Source: Microvirga lupini (GTDB lineage: Bacteria; Pseudomonadota; Alphaproteobacteria; Rhizobiales; Beijerinckiaceae). From it: a DNA stretch of 64,000 nt. A program made the position numbers and the translations under genes. Positions 15,827 through 25,745 of the stretch are shown in pieces (the first letter of the stretch is position 1; the number at the start of each line of letters is the position of its first letter). Below the pieces are notes generated by a model. It saw nothing but the letters and a program-made list of their open reading frames with translations. It searched no databases and was not told the origin of the DNA. The stretch spans positions 1 through 64,000 of the forward strand of contig NZ_JACHWB010000006.1 of the NCBI RefSeq assembly GCF_014191055.1, read 5' to 3'.

Positions 15827-18800
15827 TTATTTGAAGTGAAACGTCCGCTTCCCTGTTATGACGCCACCGAACTCCTCGAGGATGAAACTAGCGCATCCCA
15901 CGCAGATATTGCTCGTCACCACGCCGCGCACGGGAGTTAGGCCTAGTTCGCCGGCACCGAAGACCAGCGTACCCTCGGCATGTGTATAGGGTGCGGGAGG
16001 AACAGCCGTCAGGCCAAGAGACTCAGCCTTTGCGATCTGTGCCGCCGAGAGGTCACTTGCGCCACCGGCAACCAGGATCGGCCCCTCCTTTGTGGTCGAC
16101 ACGGCAATCGTTCGGAAATATCGGAAGGGAAAGCGCTCAGCGTTCTTCACCTGATTGGCGAGTTGCATGAGTTCGGCATCCTCGGCCGCCAACGCGACAC
16201 CCGGGCCGCCGACCTTCCCAGCCGCCAGTGCAGCGATAACGACGCCGACGCCTCCGACAATCTGGCTCTTATCGTCCTTGTCCTCCGCAACGTTCATCAT
16301 AAAGGGTTTGTAGACGTCCACACCGCCCAAGTTCTTCAGCAAGTCGGCGTAATGCAACGGATCGAGCGTGCTCAAAACCGTCCCGGTTACGGCGTTCACG
16401 GTTACCTTGCGGAGGCCGTTGGGCGTGAAGTAGGCCCGATCAGTGCCCGGGATCGGAATACGCGCTGTACCAAGGATCAGGTTCTTCGCCGTAATCTGTC
16501 GGCTGGCCAGCTTTTCTGCATTTGATGCACCAATTTCCGCATGGGCTTCGGCCCTTTCAAGTTGACGCTGGCCAATAATGACATCCGGCTGATCGCTGAA
16601 GTCATAGCAGCCATCCCCGCAGCTTGTGACGAAGCCATGGAGATCAACGCGTCCCAGCGGGCGGTTGCTAGCATAGTTGTAGGGATTACCGTTGCCGAGA
16701 GCGCCATGTACGACCAGAGGATCTGGGCTCATGAAGCGTCCAAGATACGGATGATAGAACCGGGCACCGAAATCAATCAGTCCCGACTCGGTATCATCCT
16801 GCTTGTGCGAAAACCTATTCGGTGCACGGTACTGGCCCCACCTGCCCGGCCGGTAATCGTTCTCTACCGCTCCGAAGGGAAAGTAGGTGGTGCGCTCGAC
16901 GAGCTCGCTCGTGTCTCGGTCCAAGGTGATGGCATTCGAGCCGAGCGCGTCGGGCAGATGTAGGAACGTATGGACCAGGCTAGTGGTTCTTCGCGGCAAC
17001 ACGCCGTTGCGGTCATAGGCTACGGTCGCAAGCCCCCCGAGAGATGCGCTCACTTTGTCGGGGGAAAGATCGTACTCGCCACCGGCAACAGGCACCCCTC
17101 TGAATTCGAGTGTCGGCAGAACGTCTACGTAATTCTCTGCGGGTCCACCTTGCTTACGGAGGGCGCTGATAAGCCGTCGTCCCGAGCTGAAGAAGTTTGT
17201 CCGCTCCCATGTAGGCACCGCTGTTGGAACGTCCGTAATTGCCGCAGGAATTGGAGCACCGTCGGGTAGGTCCCACCGCCGTGCCCGCGACAATTGTCCA
17301 ACCTCGTCCCAGTCAAATGCGAACCACTGGTCACAGACGCTTCCGGAGCCTGTGTCGCAACGGCCGGTGCGGTCGAGGGCAAGTCGGGTGAGTTGTCCCG
17401 CGGCGTCAAAGGCTGTCCGCACCCCCGAAGCGGAGATAAGCTGGCCAGTGGCGCCGTTCGCCCCATTGGTCAGGGTGCCGAGAGAACGGTCGAACGGAAG
17501 CATCAGATCGTCGGCTGACCGCTGAAGGTCGTTAACGGCATCAAAGTCGAACTCTTGACGTCGCGGCCGGGTCTGAGCATTCGCCAGCGGCAGGGGCTGG
17601 CCCGTTGCGGCCGTAATCTCGGGCAGAAACGGCGACTGCCACGGCGCTGCGCCTGTTGGCGTAGCGTATTGCGTGTCGATGCTCCGCAACCGGCTTCCGA
17701 TGCCATAGGCGGCAGTCCGCTGTCGCTGGGGAGCCGCGACGGCTGGCCACGTTGATGTGGTGAGGTCCTCGATATTGATCGGGTTGCCAACGGGATCATA
17801 AGCGTATTTAAGGTTCATCAAGTCAGTCTGGGTGGTCTCGAATCCAGGGAGCGTGTAACCTTGAACCGCCTGCGACCAGATAGCCGGCGCATTTCTCGAG
17901 AGGGTGTATCTCTCGAGACGCCGGCGTGCGTCATAGGTGAGTGATGCGGTCGTTGCTGCGGCGTCTCCGTAGACAATGTTCCGAAGCATGCCGTCAGGAT
18001 CATAGGTAGCGTACTGAACTAGAGAACCATAGGAACTCGTCACGCTCTTGACTTGATCGCGCAGCGTATAGGACAGGTTCATGCTGCTCGTGCCGCCGAT
18101 GAGGAACTCGGTTAGAGGCACGCCGGTCGTGCGCCGGGAAAGGCGGTTTCCGTTATCGTAGTCCAGCCGTGCCTCGTAGCGGCGCGCCGTATAGGAGAGC
18201 GTGGTGGAGGTGGGATCCGCCAAGCGGCGGTCGATGCGCCGGACGCGGCCGCGATTGTCGTACGAGAAGCGGGTCTCTGAGCCACGGTCGCGGCGCGCCA
18301 CAAGACGCCCAGCAGCAAAGGCTGGATCATCCAGGAAGAGGCTGTCTGCGGCACCTTGCCCTGGCTCATAGGCGTCATAGTTGTACGCAACCTCGAAGCC
18401 GGCCTTGGTTGTCTGATCGGGCGCACTGTAGGTCCTGTGGTGCGCCGCGCAGGGCGAGTAGTCCTCGCCGATCAGCCGATCCATGCCGTCGTAATGAAGA
18501 TTAACCCCACAACCTCGCGGATCGCTCGTGCCGACAAGACGTCCTCCGTTATCCCAGGCATAGGTCCACTTGCCGGAATTCGGCTCGCTCTGAGCTACAA
18601 GCCGGCCCATGCTATCGAAGCTACGGGTCTTGACTGTTTGCTCGGAGCCACCTGCTTGCTGACGGCTGATTTTCAGCAGCTCTCCGGTTAGCGCATAGGT
18701 GAGACGCGTCCGGACGTCCGTTGTGCCAAGGAAATCCACCCACTCACTGATCCGATCGAAGCCATCGTAGCGAAGGAGAGTATAGGATGTGGCGCCCGGT

Positions 18801-21800
18801 TGAAGCTGCGCCGCGTCGCGAGCCTCGATTTCGTGCGGGCGATAGCGGAATGACGCAACATCCGTGGAGCCATTTTCTCGGATAGTCGCCAGCCTGCCGT
18901 AAATATCCTCGAAAAAGTCGAGACGACGTGGCCCCAATCCTGGGCTGTTTGCTGCCATCAACAAGGGGCGTGGGTCCACAGCAACAGCGAATGGCATGTA
19001 GGTGCGCTCGCTACGACCTGCCTGGTTGGTCTCACGCCAGCCTTCGACCACCCAACGCCCCTCATCCTCTACGAACCGCACAGGGCGCTCGCCCAATCCG
19101 TTCATCACCTCGATGATCGTGGAGTCGGATGAGCCGAGACGGCGCCGGATCTCGACCCAGCTCAAGGGAGCGCGGTCGGTGTAGGTGAATGTCAGCGCCT
19201 CAATGGAAGAACGTAGGTCCAGATCGTCGGGCTTGGGCAGACGCATTGCGGCCACGCGGCCAAACGGGTCGAGTTCCACAACCGTAGTCGCGCCGGAGGG
19301 ATCCTCCTGCCGCGTTATAGTCTCGAAGCCCCTGTCATGGGTCAAACGCGTCACGAGTGATGCGCCGGTGCATCCGTTGGTGTGAGAGGAGATGCGCTCG
19401 GGGAGATGTTCAAAGGCTCGGTCGTATCGGATCGACGTGCAAGATGCGGGCGAGCCGGGCCGCTCAGTTTGGAGAGCTCCACCAAAACTCGGGTCGAAGG
19501 CGTAGCTTGCAAGCTGGCGCCAGCCAAATCCTGATGCAGCACCAGGCGGCAGCGGCGCCACGGCGCCGCCAGCAGCATGAACCCGGTTTAATTGGTCGAA
19601 TGCAGCATTGAGCCATCCCTCGACACTCGTCAGATCGCCCTGCGGAGTATAGGTGAAGCGGAATTGCCGCTCCGTCAGGTATCCATGATCGTTGGTCTGG
19701 TCCGTGGTAATTGTGACCCGGTCGACGAAGCAGCGCCAATGTTCGGGATCGCACCTGTACGGCCCCGGAATATCACCTGCGCCGTTGCTCCCCATCCAAG
19801 TCACAACCACGTTGTCGAGGCTTGCGGCACCTGTGAGGTTTGCTGCGAGGCCATCGCGCTGCCGGCCATGCGAACGCACCCTCGTTATATTGCCATACTC
19901 ATCGGTGTCGTAATCGACGGTGATCGGGATTTGCTCATCCTGGATCGGCGAAGGCATCCGCGGGTCGCCAGCTGTACTGGCTTCGGGCCGGAGCGTCACC
20001 GTTTTCTGAGGATCGTAGTCGTAAGTCTCGGTCGCCGTAACATGCGCGGAGCGAACGTCGCGCCTGCGGTCGAACAGCAGGCGATTGTCATAAAACAGTT
20101 CCGTCGAGGACAGCCATTGCGCCGGGCGTTCGCCAATGGCGGGCAACAGACGGTCAATTCTTACCGGCAGGCCAATAAGCGGCTTGTACTCGTCGTTATC
20201 GCTGCCCTTCAGGCAAGTGTTCCGAATGGTATCCTGCTGGCATGGACCGAACCAGTGCGTCGTCCGTGTGACAGCCATCTCACCGCCGATTTGAAGATCG
20301 ACCTGCCGGAATCCGACAAAGCTGCGCGTCCAATTGTCGTAGGCGGGATCGCGGTACCGGTAGGTTGTCGTACGCTCATAATCGTAAGGCTTTGGCAGCG
20401 TGGTATTCGCCGTTGGATTGTTGTGCGTGCGCACACGGGTCACCACATTGGCGACTACTGGCACGACATGACGCCAAGCCTCGCCACGTCCAGCCGCTTC
20501 CCGCATCAGCTCCTGAATCGTTTCATAGCGAATGTCCGTAACCCCACCGAGACCATTGTCGACCTGAATCAAGAGGCCCGGGTGGGGAGCCCGCGAGTTC
20601 GTTCCATAGCCGGGAGCCGTGAGGCTTGCGACTATGATGCCTTGGCGGGCGAGCACCACCACGTCGTCGACTCCGTTGCCATCCATATCGGCGAACGCCA
20701 CGCGATGGTCGCCGATAACAGTGCTATTGTGAACATTGTCAACCACGCGCCCGACAGCACAGGGAACGGTACCGGTGGGATCTGCGCAGCGGAAGGTGTG
20801 CCCATCGACGTTCACCCACAGGCGCAGTATGCTCGACAGGTTGAGGTTGGAAGGATCGTCCTTGTAGGTGATGATATCCGCCAAGCCATCACCCGTCACG
20901 TCGTGCAGGAAGCGCTCTTCGCGATCGTCCCAGGAAGGGCCGTTGATTGGCGTCCAAGGCGTGATCGTCGATCCCGTCGTTGCTTCGTACTCAGCCCCGT
21001 TGCAGCCGAGCGGCTCACGGGCTGTCTGGCATTCGAACCTGCCGTAGCCGTCGCCGGGGCGGACCACGAGCGCGCCGGACGGCCGGAAATAGGCCAAGTC
21101 CACCAATCCGTCGCCATTGACATCAGTGTAGAAAAAACGTGTTCCCGCCGGTGCATCCTTATCCGGTACGACGCTGACCGGATCTCCTGGAGAGATGAAC
21201 GGGATCTGTGCTGGGCCGGCACCGCCCCCCGGAAGATTTTGGTCTGTGCCGTAGCGGCGGCTGAAAAATGGAGTTGCTTCCCTGAGAAAAACGTTCAGGC
21301 GCTGAGCTGATCCTGTCCCGAGGGAGTCGATCAACCCGTCGCCATCGATATCCGTGTACCAGCGCGGACCGCTGACCGGATCCTCGGGAGTGATTGCGCC
21401 CGTGCTGTGCGGCCATGCGAGCCCATCGTGTGAACCGGTGGTCCAGCGCCATCCGGGAGAGGTCATAGGTGTGGGGCAGAACGCTGCCTCAGATGCAACT
21501 GGCTCTGCGCGGAACGGCCGGAATCCAGCCTCTCCTCCGCCCCAGATCAGAACGCCATCGCCATAGCTGCCCACGATCGTCGGAGCACCCTGGCTGGTCA
21601 GGAAGTTCGCCAGACGCGGGCCACCCGGTAGGCTCTGACGGACGAACCATGGCACAGTGCCTGGCGACCCGTCCCCGGCATCCATGCACTGGTGGGCGAG
21701 GGCTAGGGACCAGATTGACGTGCCGGCGTTCAGCCATCCCGTCATCGGTCGCGCGCTGCGGATCGTCTGAGGATTCTCGCCCGGCTGGTAGCACACGAGG

Positions 21801-23170
21801 GTCGGGTCAGCCGTTCCGTCATTGCGCTCGACCAGGATGCGCACAGCGCCCGGCGCGTTGAAGCATTGCGGCTCCGCTTCCCAGCTTTGCACCACGTCCG
21901 GAAGTCCGTCGCGGTTGAAGTCCAGAACGGAGGCGCTGCTGAGATAGGGAAGCACCCCGTAGTTCACATCGAGGTTTGGTGGACCGCCCTGCAGCGGCGT
22001 CAGTATGCCGAGACCACCAAAGGTCGATCCCTGATATTTGAAGGTTACGGCCGGCAGCGTCTGGCACTCGGCCCCTCCTGGGATGCTGCCGGATTGCGTC
22101 TCGCGGACGCGGCAGCGTCCCTCCCGGTTGATCTGGCTCAGGAATGACCGGTGGAAAAGCGGCGCTTGTATATCTGGATCGTAGGGAAAATCGCGATTGA
22201 AATAGTAGCCCAGACGATAGATACGCGTGACCTCACGTGCGTCCTGCGCCTCCCAGTCAGCGCTCGCCGTCGCAACGCGCGCAAGGCGCATGTCGGGAGT
22301 GGCTTTGTGAAGAGGTGCATATGAGGCGGTCGAGAACGGCTGTGACTCCCAGGTCAGCTGAGTATGGTGGGCGAAGCGGATGAGCTGCAGCGCTTCCCGT
22401 GCTCGTGGCGTATCCCAAATGTCGGTGAGATAGAGCAGTCCGCGCTGTCCCATCCGATCCCATGCATACACGACTAAGTTCTCGGGGCGAGCCGATTCCA
22501 GAGCCCGTACGAGCCGCCACCGATAGATCGTGCCATCCCGTTCCTCCAAGGCCTCGCGCGCGAGCTCCGGCGCAGTCAGGGGGGCCCCAAATTCCTGAAG
22601 AATGCCGCCTTTGCGTTGCGCCCGCCATGTTCTCCGGTCGGGGCTGAGGAAGTAGCGCGTGTAATCAGTATCCGTTTGGGCGCGATAGTAGACCCAGCCT
22701 CGGCCTACTTGGGGAGCCGCCCAACTCGGTAGGTCTATGTTAGCAGCAGAACACACGGGGACGGCTGCATCCATCTGCGCTCCAGTTGTACAGACAGCAA
22801 CCAAGGCTTCCCCATTCGCAGCAAAACGCTCCTCGATCGCCGCACCATTGGGGGGAGACTCAGGCCATCCCGATAGAGGACTGACTTCGATAGAGGGCAA
22901 ATCGAGGCTCCAACCATATCCGGCGTCGGAATCTCCCGTAGTTGACCGATAGGTTAAAGCCAGGGAAGGCTGCGCGAGACCGCGCGCCGCTGGCATCTCA
23001 AATCGGTAGCTATACGTGAGTGTTCCTCGCACAGGCTCTACGGCAGCCTGATTGGCGACGGAGGAGCCGAAGACCCCTGCTGCCGCACCGCTCGGTGCTG
23101 TAACGGGATCGGCCTGAGCACTTGCGATACAACCTAGCACGAGAACGCATGCACTGGCTGAGATACGCAT
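15827..23170 (-). CDS. Giant secreted SpvB/VCBS/RHS-repeat protein with deaminase-like C-terminal tip
   Basis: I start at the ATG at 23170 (MRISASACVLVLGCIASAQA is a clean Sec signal), since the longer frame begins with TTG; this gives 2447 aa. Order: SpvB/TcdB-like N-terminus (PVRGTLTYSYRFEMPAARGL, LTYRSTTGDSDAGYGWSL); at least five calcium-type VCBS/FG-GAP loops (DFNRDGLPD, DIDGDGLID, DVNGDGLVD, DVTGDGLAD, DMDGNGVDD); a long run of RHS/YD repeats; and the RHS core (YFPFGAVEN ... SGLIDFGARFYHPYLGRFMS, DPL). After the core, 267 residues form a variable tip ending in PYTHAEGTLVFGAG and SNICVGCASFIL, the His-Ala-Glu and Cys-x2-Cys motifs of zinc deaminases. RHS shells of Tc toxins enclose such tips. 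The product is probably an exported toxin acting on neighbouring or host cells. No immunity gene follows; IS debris lies 93 bp downstream. Confidence 0.9.
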   Translation of the reverse strand: MRISASACVLVLGCIASAQADPVTAPSGAAAGVFGSSVANQAAVEPVRGTLTYSYRFEMPAARGLAQPSLALTYRSTTGDSDAGYGWSLDLPSIEVSPLSGWPESPPNGAAIEERFAANGEALVAVCTTGAQMDAAVPVCSAANIDLPSWAAPQVGRGWVYYRAQTDTDYTRYFLSPDRRTWRAQRKGGILQEFGAPLTAPELAREALEERDGTIYRWRLVRALESARPENLVVYAWDRMGQRGLLYLTDIWDTPRAREALQLIRFAHHTQLTWESQPFSTASYAPLHKATPDMRLARVATASADWEAQDAREVTRIYRLGYYFNRDFPYDPDIQAPLFHRSFLSQINREGRCRVRETQSGSIPGGAECQTLPAVTFKYQGSTFGGLGILTPLQGGPPNLDVNYGVLPYLSSASVLDFNRDGLPDVVQSWEAEPQCFNAPGAVRILVERNDGTADPTLVCYQPGENPQTIRSARPMTGWLNAGTSIWSLALAHQCMDAGDGSPGTVPWFVRQSLPGGPRLANFLTSQGAPTIVGSYGDGVLIWGGGEAGFRPFRAEPVASEAAFCPTPMTSPGWRWTTGSHDGLAWPHSTGAITPEDPVSGPRWYTDIDGDGLIDSLGTGSAQRLNVFLREATPFFSRRYGTDQNLPGGGAGPAQIPFISPGDPVSVVPDKDAPAGTRFFYTDVNGDGLVDLAYFRPSGALVVRPGDGYGRFECQTAREPLGCNGAEYEATTGSTITPWTPINGPSWDDREERFLHDVTGDGLADIITYKDDPSNLNLSSILRLWVNVDGHTFRCADPTGTVPCAVGRVVDNVHNSTVIGDHRVAFADMDGNGVDDVVVLARQGIIVASLTAPGYGTNSRAPHPGLLIQVDNGLGGVTDIRYETIQELMREAAGRGEAWRHVVPVVANVVTRVRTHNNPTANTTLPKPYDYERTTTYRYRDPAYDNWTRSFVGFRQVDLQIGGEMAVTRTTHWFGPCQQDTIRNTCLKGSDNDEYKPLIGLPVRIDRLLPAIGERPAQWLSSTELFYDNRLLFDRRRDVRSAHVTATETYDYDPQKTVTLRPEASTAGDPRMPSPIQDEQIPITVDYDTDEYGNITRVRSHGRQRDGLAANLTGAASLDNVVVTWMGSNGAGDIPGPYRCDPEHWRCFVDRVTITTDQTNDHGYLTERQFRFTYTPQGDLTSVEGWLNAAFDQLNRVHAAGGAVAPLPPGAASGFGWRQLASYAFDPSFGGALQTERPGSPASCTSIRYDRAFEHLPERISSHTNGCTGASLVTRLTHDRGFETITRQEDPSGATTVVELDPFGRVAAMRLPKPDDLDLRSSIEALTFTYTDRAPLSWVEIRRRLGSSDSTIIEVMNGLGERPVRFVEDEGRWVVEGWRETNQAGRSERTYMPFAVAVDPRPLLMAANSPGLGPRRLDFFEDIYGRLATIRENGSTDVASFRYRPHEIEARDAAQLQPGATSYTLLRYDGFDRISEWVDFLGTTDVRTRLTYALTGELLKISRQQAGGSEQTVKTRSFDSMGRLVAQSEPNSGKWTYAWDNGGRLVGTSDPRGCGVNLHYDGMDRLIGEDYSPCAAHHRTYSAPDQTTKAGFEVAYNYDAYEPGQGAADSLFLDDPAFAAGRLVARRDRGSETRFSYDNRGRVRRIDRRLADPTSTTLSYTARRYEARLDYDNGNRLSRRTTGVPLTEFLIGGTSSMNLSYTLRDQVKSVTSSYGSLVQYATYDPDGMLRNIVYGDAAATTASLTYDARRRLERYTLSRNAPAIWSQAVQGYTLPGFETTQTDLMNLKYAYDPVGNPINIEDLTTSTWPAVAAPQRQRTAAYGIGSRLRSIDTQYATPTGAAPWQSPFLPEITAATGQPLPLANAQTRPRRQEFDFDAVNDLQRSADDLMLPFDRSLGTLTNGANGATGQLISASGVRTAFDAAGQLTRLALDRTGRCDTGSGSVCDQWFAFDWDEVGQLSRARRWDLPDGAPIPAAITDVPTAVPTWERTNFFSSGRRLISALRKQGGPAENYVDVLPTLEFRGVPVAGGEYDLSPDKVSASLGGLATVAYDRNGVLPRRTTSLVHTFLHLPDALGSNAITLDRDTSELVERTTYFPFGAVENDYRPGRWGQYRAPNRFSHKQDDTESGLIDFGARFYHPYLGRFMSPDPLVVHGALGNGNPYNYASNRPLGRVDLHGFVTSCGDGCYDFSDQPDVIIGQRQLERAEAHAEIGASNAEKLASRQITAKNLILGTARIPIPGTDRAYFTPNGLRKVTVNAVTGTVLSTLDPLHYADLLKNLGGVDVYKPFMMNVAEDKDDKSQIVGGVGVVIAALAAGKVGGPGVALAAEDAELMQLANQVKNAERFPFRYFRTIAVSTTKEGPILVAGGASDLSAAQIAKAESLGLTAVPPAPYTHAEGTLVFGAGELGLTPVRGVVTSNICVGCASFILEEFGGVITGKRTFHFK

Positions 23171-23438
23171 GGCGTCTACCCCGCAATTCAATATGCAGCG
23201 TAAGGATTACGCACTTGTCTTGGATCAATGTCAATATCTTCGCGATAGATGATGTATTTTCCGGAGATACCTCGTTCTGATCAGAATTCGCTTGCTTGAA
23301 TTACTTAAGGTGGGACCACAGTCGGATCTCAGTTCGTAGATCGTGGATGAGTGAAAGTGTTGAGGGATATGGTTTGATGGAGGCTGTCGACCATTTGCGA
23401 CAATCTGTTTGCAATATAGCTCCTGAAATCCTTGCGCC

Positions 23439-23969
23439 TTATGCCAGCCGCACCTCGAAAGGTGGCAACACGGTACGGCCTTTCTTGTGAAAGAACAGCC
23501 GTGGGGGATTGATAACAGCCCCTCGCGCTGACGGCGTGCCGTCGAGCGCAAGCCAGCGTACGTTTTCCGCAAGCTCAATGATGATACGATGCCTGTAGAG
23601 ATCTGGGTCTACATAGAAACGCGGGTCGAGAGGGCCTTTAGGCGTGTCGTCTATGAACTCACGGAACGATACCTGAAAATAGCGCGCGCTCTCGGCACCC
23701 ATCACTCCATGTATGGTACTGTAGGGGAAGTACAAAGCCTGTGGATCCTGCGGACCAGGGCCGTCGCGGTCGATAATCTGACTTCTCGCGAACGAGATTC
23801 GGAAAGCTTTGCCAAAGTCAGCTATGTCGGGGTGTCCGATGCTCTTGGGCCACCGGATCAGTCCATCAACGTACGACCATAGAAAAACAGCCTTGGCACG
23901 CTTTACAACCTTGTCCAGCAGAAAATCTTGGCCAACAAACTTAGCAATTACAGCCTTGTGCGAGGGCAT
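23439..23969 (-). CDS. Hypothetical protein upstream of the RHS toxin (176 aa)
   Basis: The ATG at 23969 has GGGAGG nine bases upstream and is preferred over an in-frame start at 24008. The protein starts MPSHKAVIAKFVGQDFLLDK and is rich in aromatic residues, with no signal peptide or membrane helix and no family I recognise. It lies 270 bp upstream of the RHS gene on the same strand. It could be a cognate protein (immunity or chaperone), but immunity genes normally follow the toxin, so this is weak inference. Confidence 0.6.
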   Translation of the reverse strand: MPSHKAVIAKFVGQDFLLDKVVKRAKAVFLWSYVDGLIRWPKSIGHPDIADFGKAFRISFARSQIIDRDGPGPQDPQALYFPYSTIHGVMGAESARYFQVSFREFIDDTPKGPLDPRFYVDPDLYRHRIIIELAENVRWLALDGTPSARGAVINPPRLFFHKKGRTVLPPFEVRLA

Positions 23970-24195
23970 TACTGCGGCCTCCCATGGGAATTGGCGGACA
24001 AGGACCAAATTGGCTGAAAGCAGTCGAAGCTAGCATGCCCCTATTCCGAAAATTTTAATGAGATGATTCGAGGTAATCCCTACGTGCCCGTCTGTTTGTA
24101 TATTTCCAGACAACTGCCTTTAGCCCTCCAAAAACTCCGGTGCGCGGCTATACTCAACTTTGACCTGACTGGGTGGAATTGGACCAGGTTGATTG

Positions 24196-25007
24196 GGTGT
24201 TGTCACGTTAACTCGGGTTTGACTGCGACCGTGTAGATGGGTCGGCATGATCAAGTCCGTCAGTTACAAGCGCCACCGCTTTCCACCCGAGATCATCGCT
24301 CATGCGGTCTGGCTGTACTTCCGATTTCCTCTGAGTCTTCGACTGGTTGAGGAAATGCTGCTCGAGCGCGGTATTCGCGTCTCCTACGAGACGATCCGCC
24401 GCTGGGCTTTGAAGTTTGGGCCGGACTACACTCGCCGCGTCAGGCGCAAGACTCCAAGTTGCCGCAACATCTGGTACCTGGATGAGGTCGTGGTCACGAT
24501 CTCGGGCCAGAAACACTGGCTGTGGCGAGCGATTGATCAGGACGGCTATGTGCTCGATGAAATTCTCCAGAGCCGACGCGACACCAAGGCCGCCAAGCGC
24601 TTGCTGAGGCGCCTGTTGAAGAAGCAGGGCTGCCTTCCACGACGGATGATCACCGACAAACTCGGCTCCTACGCTGCTGCCCGGCGCCAGATCATGCCGG
24701 CAGTCGAGCACCGCTCACACAAGGGGTTAAATAACAGAGCAGAGAACTCACACCTGCCGCTGCGTCGGCGCGAGCGGGCGATGCAGGGCTTTCGATCGCC
24801 GGGCGGGCTACAAAGATTTGTCAGTGGGTTCTCTGCCGTCCGCAACCTGTTCGTTACCCCTCGCTCCCGCCGCTCTGCCGTTGCCACCCGCCTTCACCGC
24901 CTCAATGCCATAGCGGCGTGGAAGTCTGCAGCCTGCATTGCACAGTGAGCCCAACATGTGACCGCGCTTGCCTCGCTCCGCCCGAGTTCCGTTAACGTGA
25001 CATCACC
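24196..25007 (+). mobile_element. Complete IS6-family insertion sequence (copy 3)
   Basis: The 812-bp element has ends GGTGTTGTCACGTTAAC (left) and GGTGATGTCACGTTAAC (right, read inward), 16 of 17 identical. It interrupts an IS630 transposase gene whose 3' part begins immediately at 25008. The IS630 5' part is not on the left side, so deletion accompanied insertion. Confidence 0.88.
24247..24948 (+). CDS. IS6-family transposase
   Basis: The 233-aa protein begins MIKSVSYKRHRFPPEIIAHA and has the IS6 helix-turn-helix (GIRVSYETIRRWALKFG), Asp in WYLDEVVVTISGQKHW, Asp in RMITDKLGSYAAA and Glu in NNRAENSHLPLRRRERAMQG. The last form, with RRRERAMQGFRS, is typical of the IS240/ISMpo-like branch, distinct from copies 1 and 2. 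It looks intact. Confidence 0.93.
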   Translation: MIKSVSYKRHRFPPEIIAHAVWLYFRFPLSLRLVEEMLLERGIRVSYETIRRWALKFGPDYTRRVRRKTPSCRNIWYLDEVVVTISGQKHWLWRAIDQDGYVLDEILQSRRDTKAAKRLLRRLLKKQGCLPRRMITDKLGSYAAARRQIMPAVEHRSHKGLNNRAENSHLPLRRRERAMQGFRSPGGLQRFVSGFSAVRNLFVTPRSRRSAVATRLHRLNAIAAWKSAACIAQ

Positions 25008-25615
25008 AAAAAAAGAGCCTGAGAGCCGCCGAGCAGGACCGGCCCGATGTGGCGCGCGAGCGACGACACTGGCGCGTGTGGCAGCGCTTTATGGATCCGG
25101 CCCGCTTTGTGTTTCTGGACGAGACCGGCACACCCACCAACATGGTGCGCCGCTACGGGCGCTGTCCCAGAGGCGAGCGGCTGGTGGATGCCACGCCGTG
25201 GGGTCATTGGAAGATCACCACCTTCGTGGCTGGCCTGCGCGCCAGCGGGTTGATCGCCCCGATGGTGCTGGACGGGCCCATGAACGGCGAGGTGTTTCGC
25301 GCCTATGTGGAGCAGGTGCTGGTGCCGGAACTCCAGGCCGGCGACGTGGTGGTGCTCGACAACCTGGCCGCTCACAAGGTGGCGGGCATCCGCGAGATGA
25401 TCCAGGCCGCGGGAGCGAGCCTGTTGTACTTGCCGCCGAACTCGCCCGACCTGAACCCGATCGAGCAGGTGTTTGCCAAGCTCAAGGCATTGCTGCGCAA
25501 GGCGGCAGCCCGCACCAAGGAGGCGCTCTGGACAACCATCGGAGAACTGCTCGACAGCTTCCCCGCCGAGGAGTGCCAGAACTATCTCAGCAACTGCGGA
25601 TACGAGTTCACCTAA
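25008..25615 (+). pseudogene. IS630-family transposase, 5'-truncated
   Basis: Open from the IS6 end, the frame reads KSLRAAEQDRPDVARERRHW and then the complete DDE half: FVFLDETGTPTNMVRRYGRC, VVVLDNLAAHKV and PPNSPDLNPIEQVFAKLKAL (third acidic residue in NPIEQ). The N-terminal helix-turn-helix part is missing, so transposition is unlikely. An ATG at 25049 could start a 188-aa product. Confidence 0.85.
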
Positions 25616-25745
25616 ATCGAATCCGCTCTAGCCAGGCATTCTGCAGTTCCGACCGGGCGATTTGGCGGATGGCACCCGGCACGAAAAAGGAGCAGGAGCC
25701 CCCTTTCTGCTACGGCAGAAACATTGCATATGATCTGTCCTGTGC

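Noticed and set aside
19592..21310. 572-codon plus-strand frame inside the RHS gene
   Set aside because: Antisense to continuous RHS/VCBS repeat coding; no start context or family likeness.
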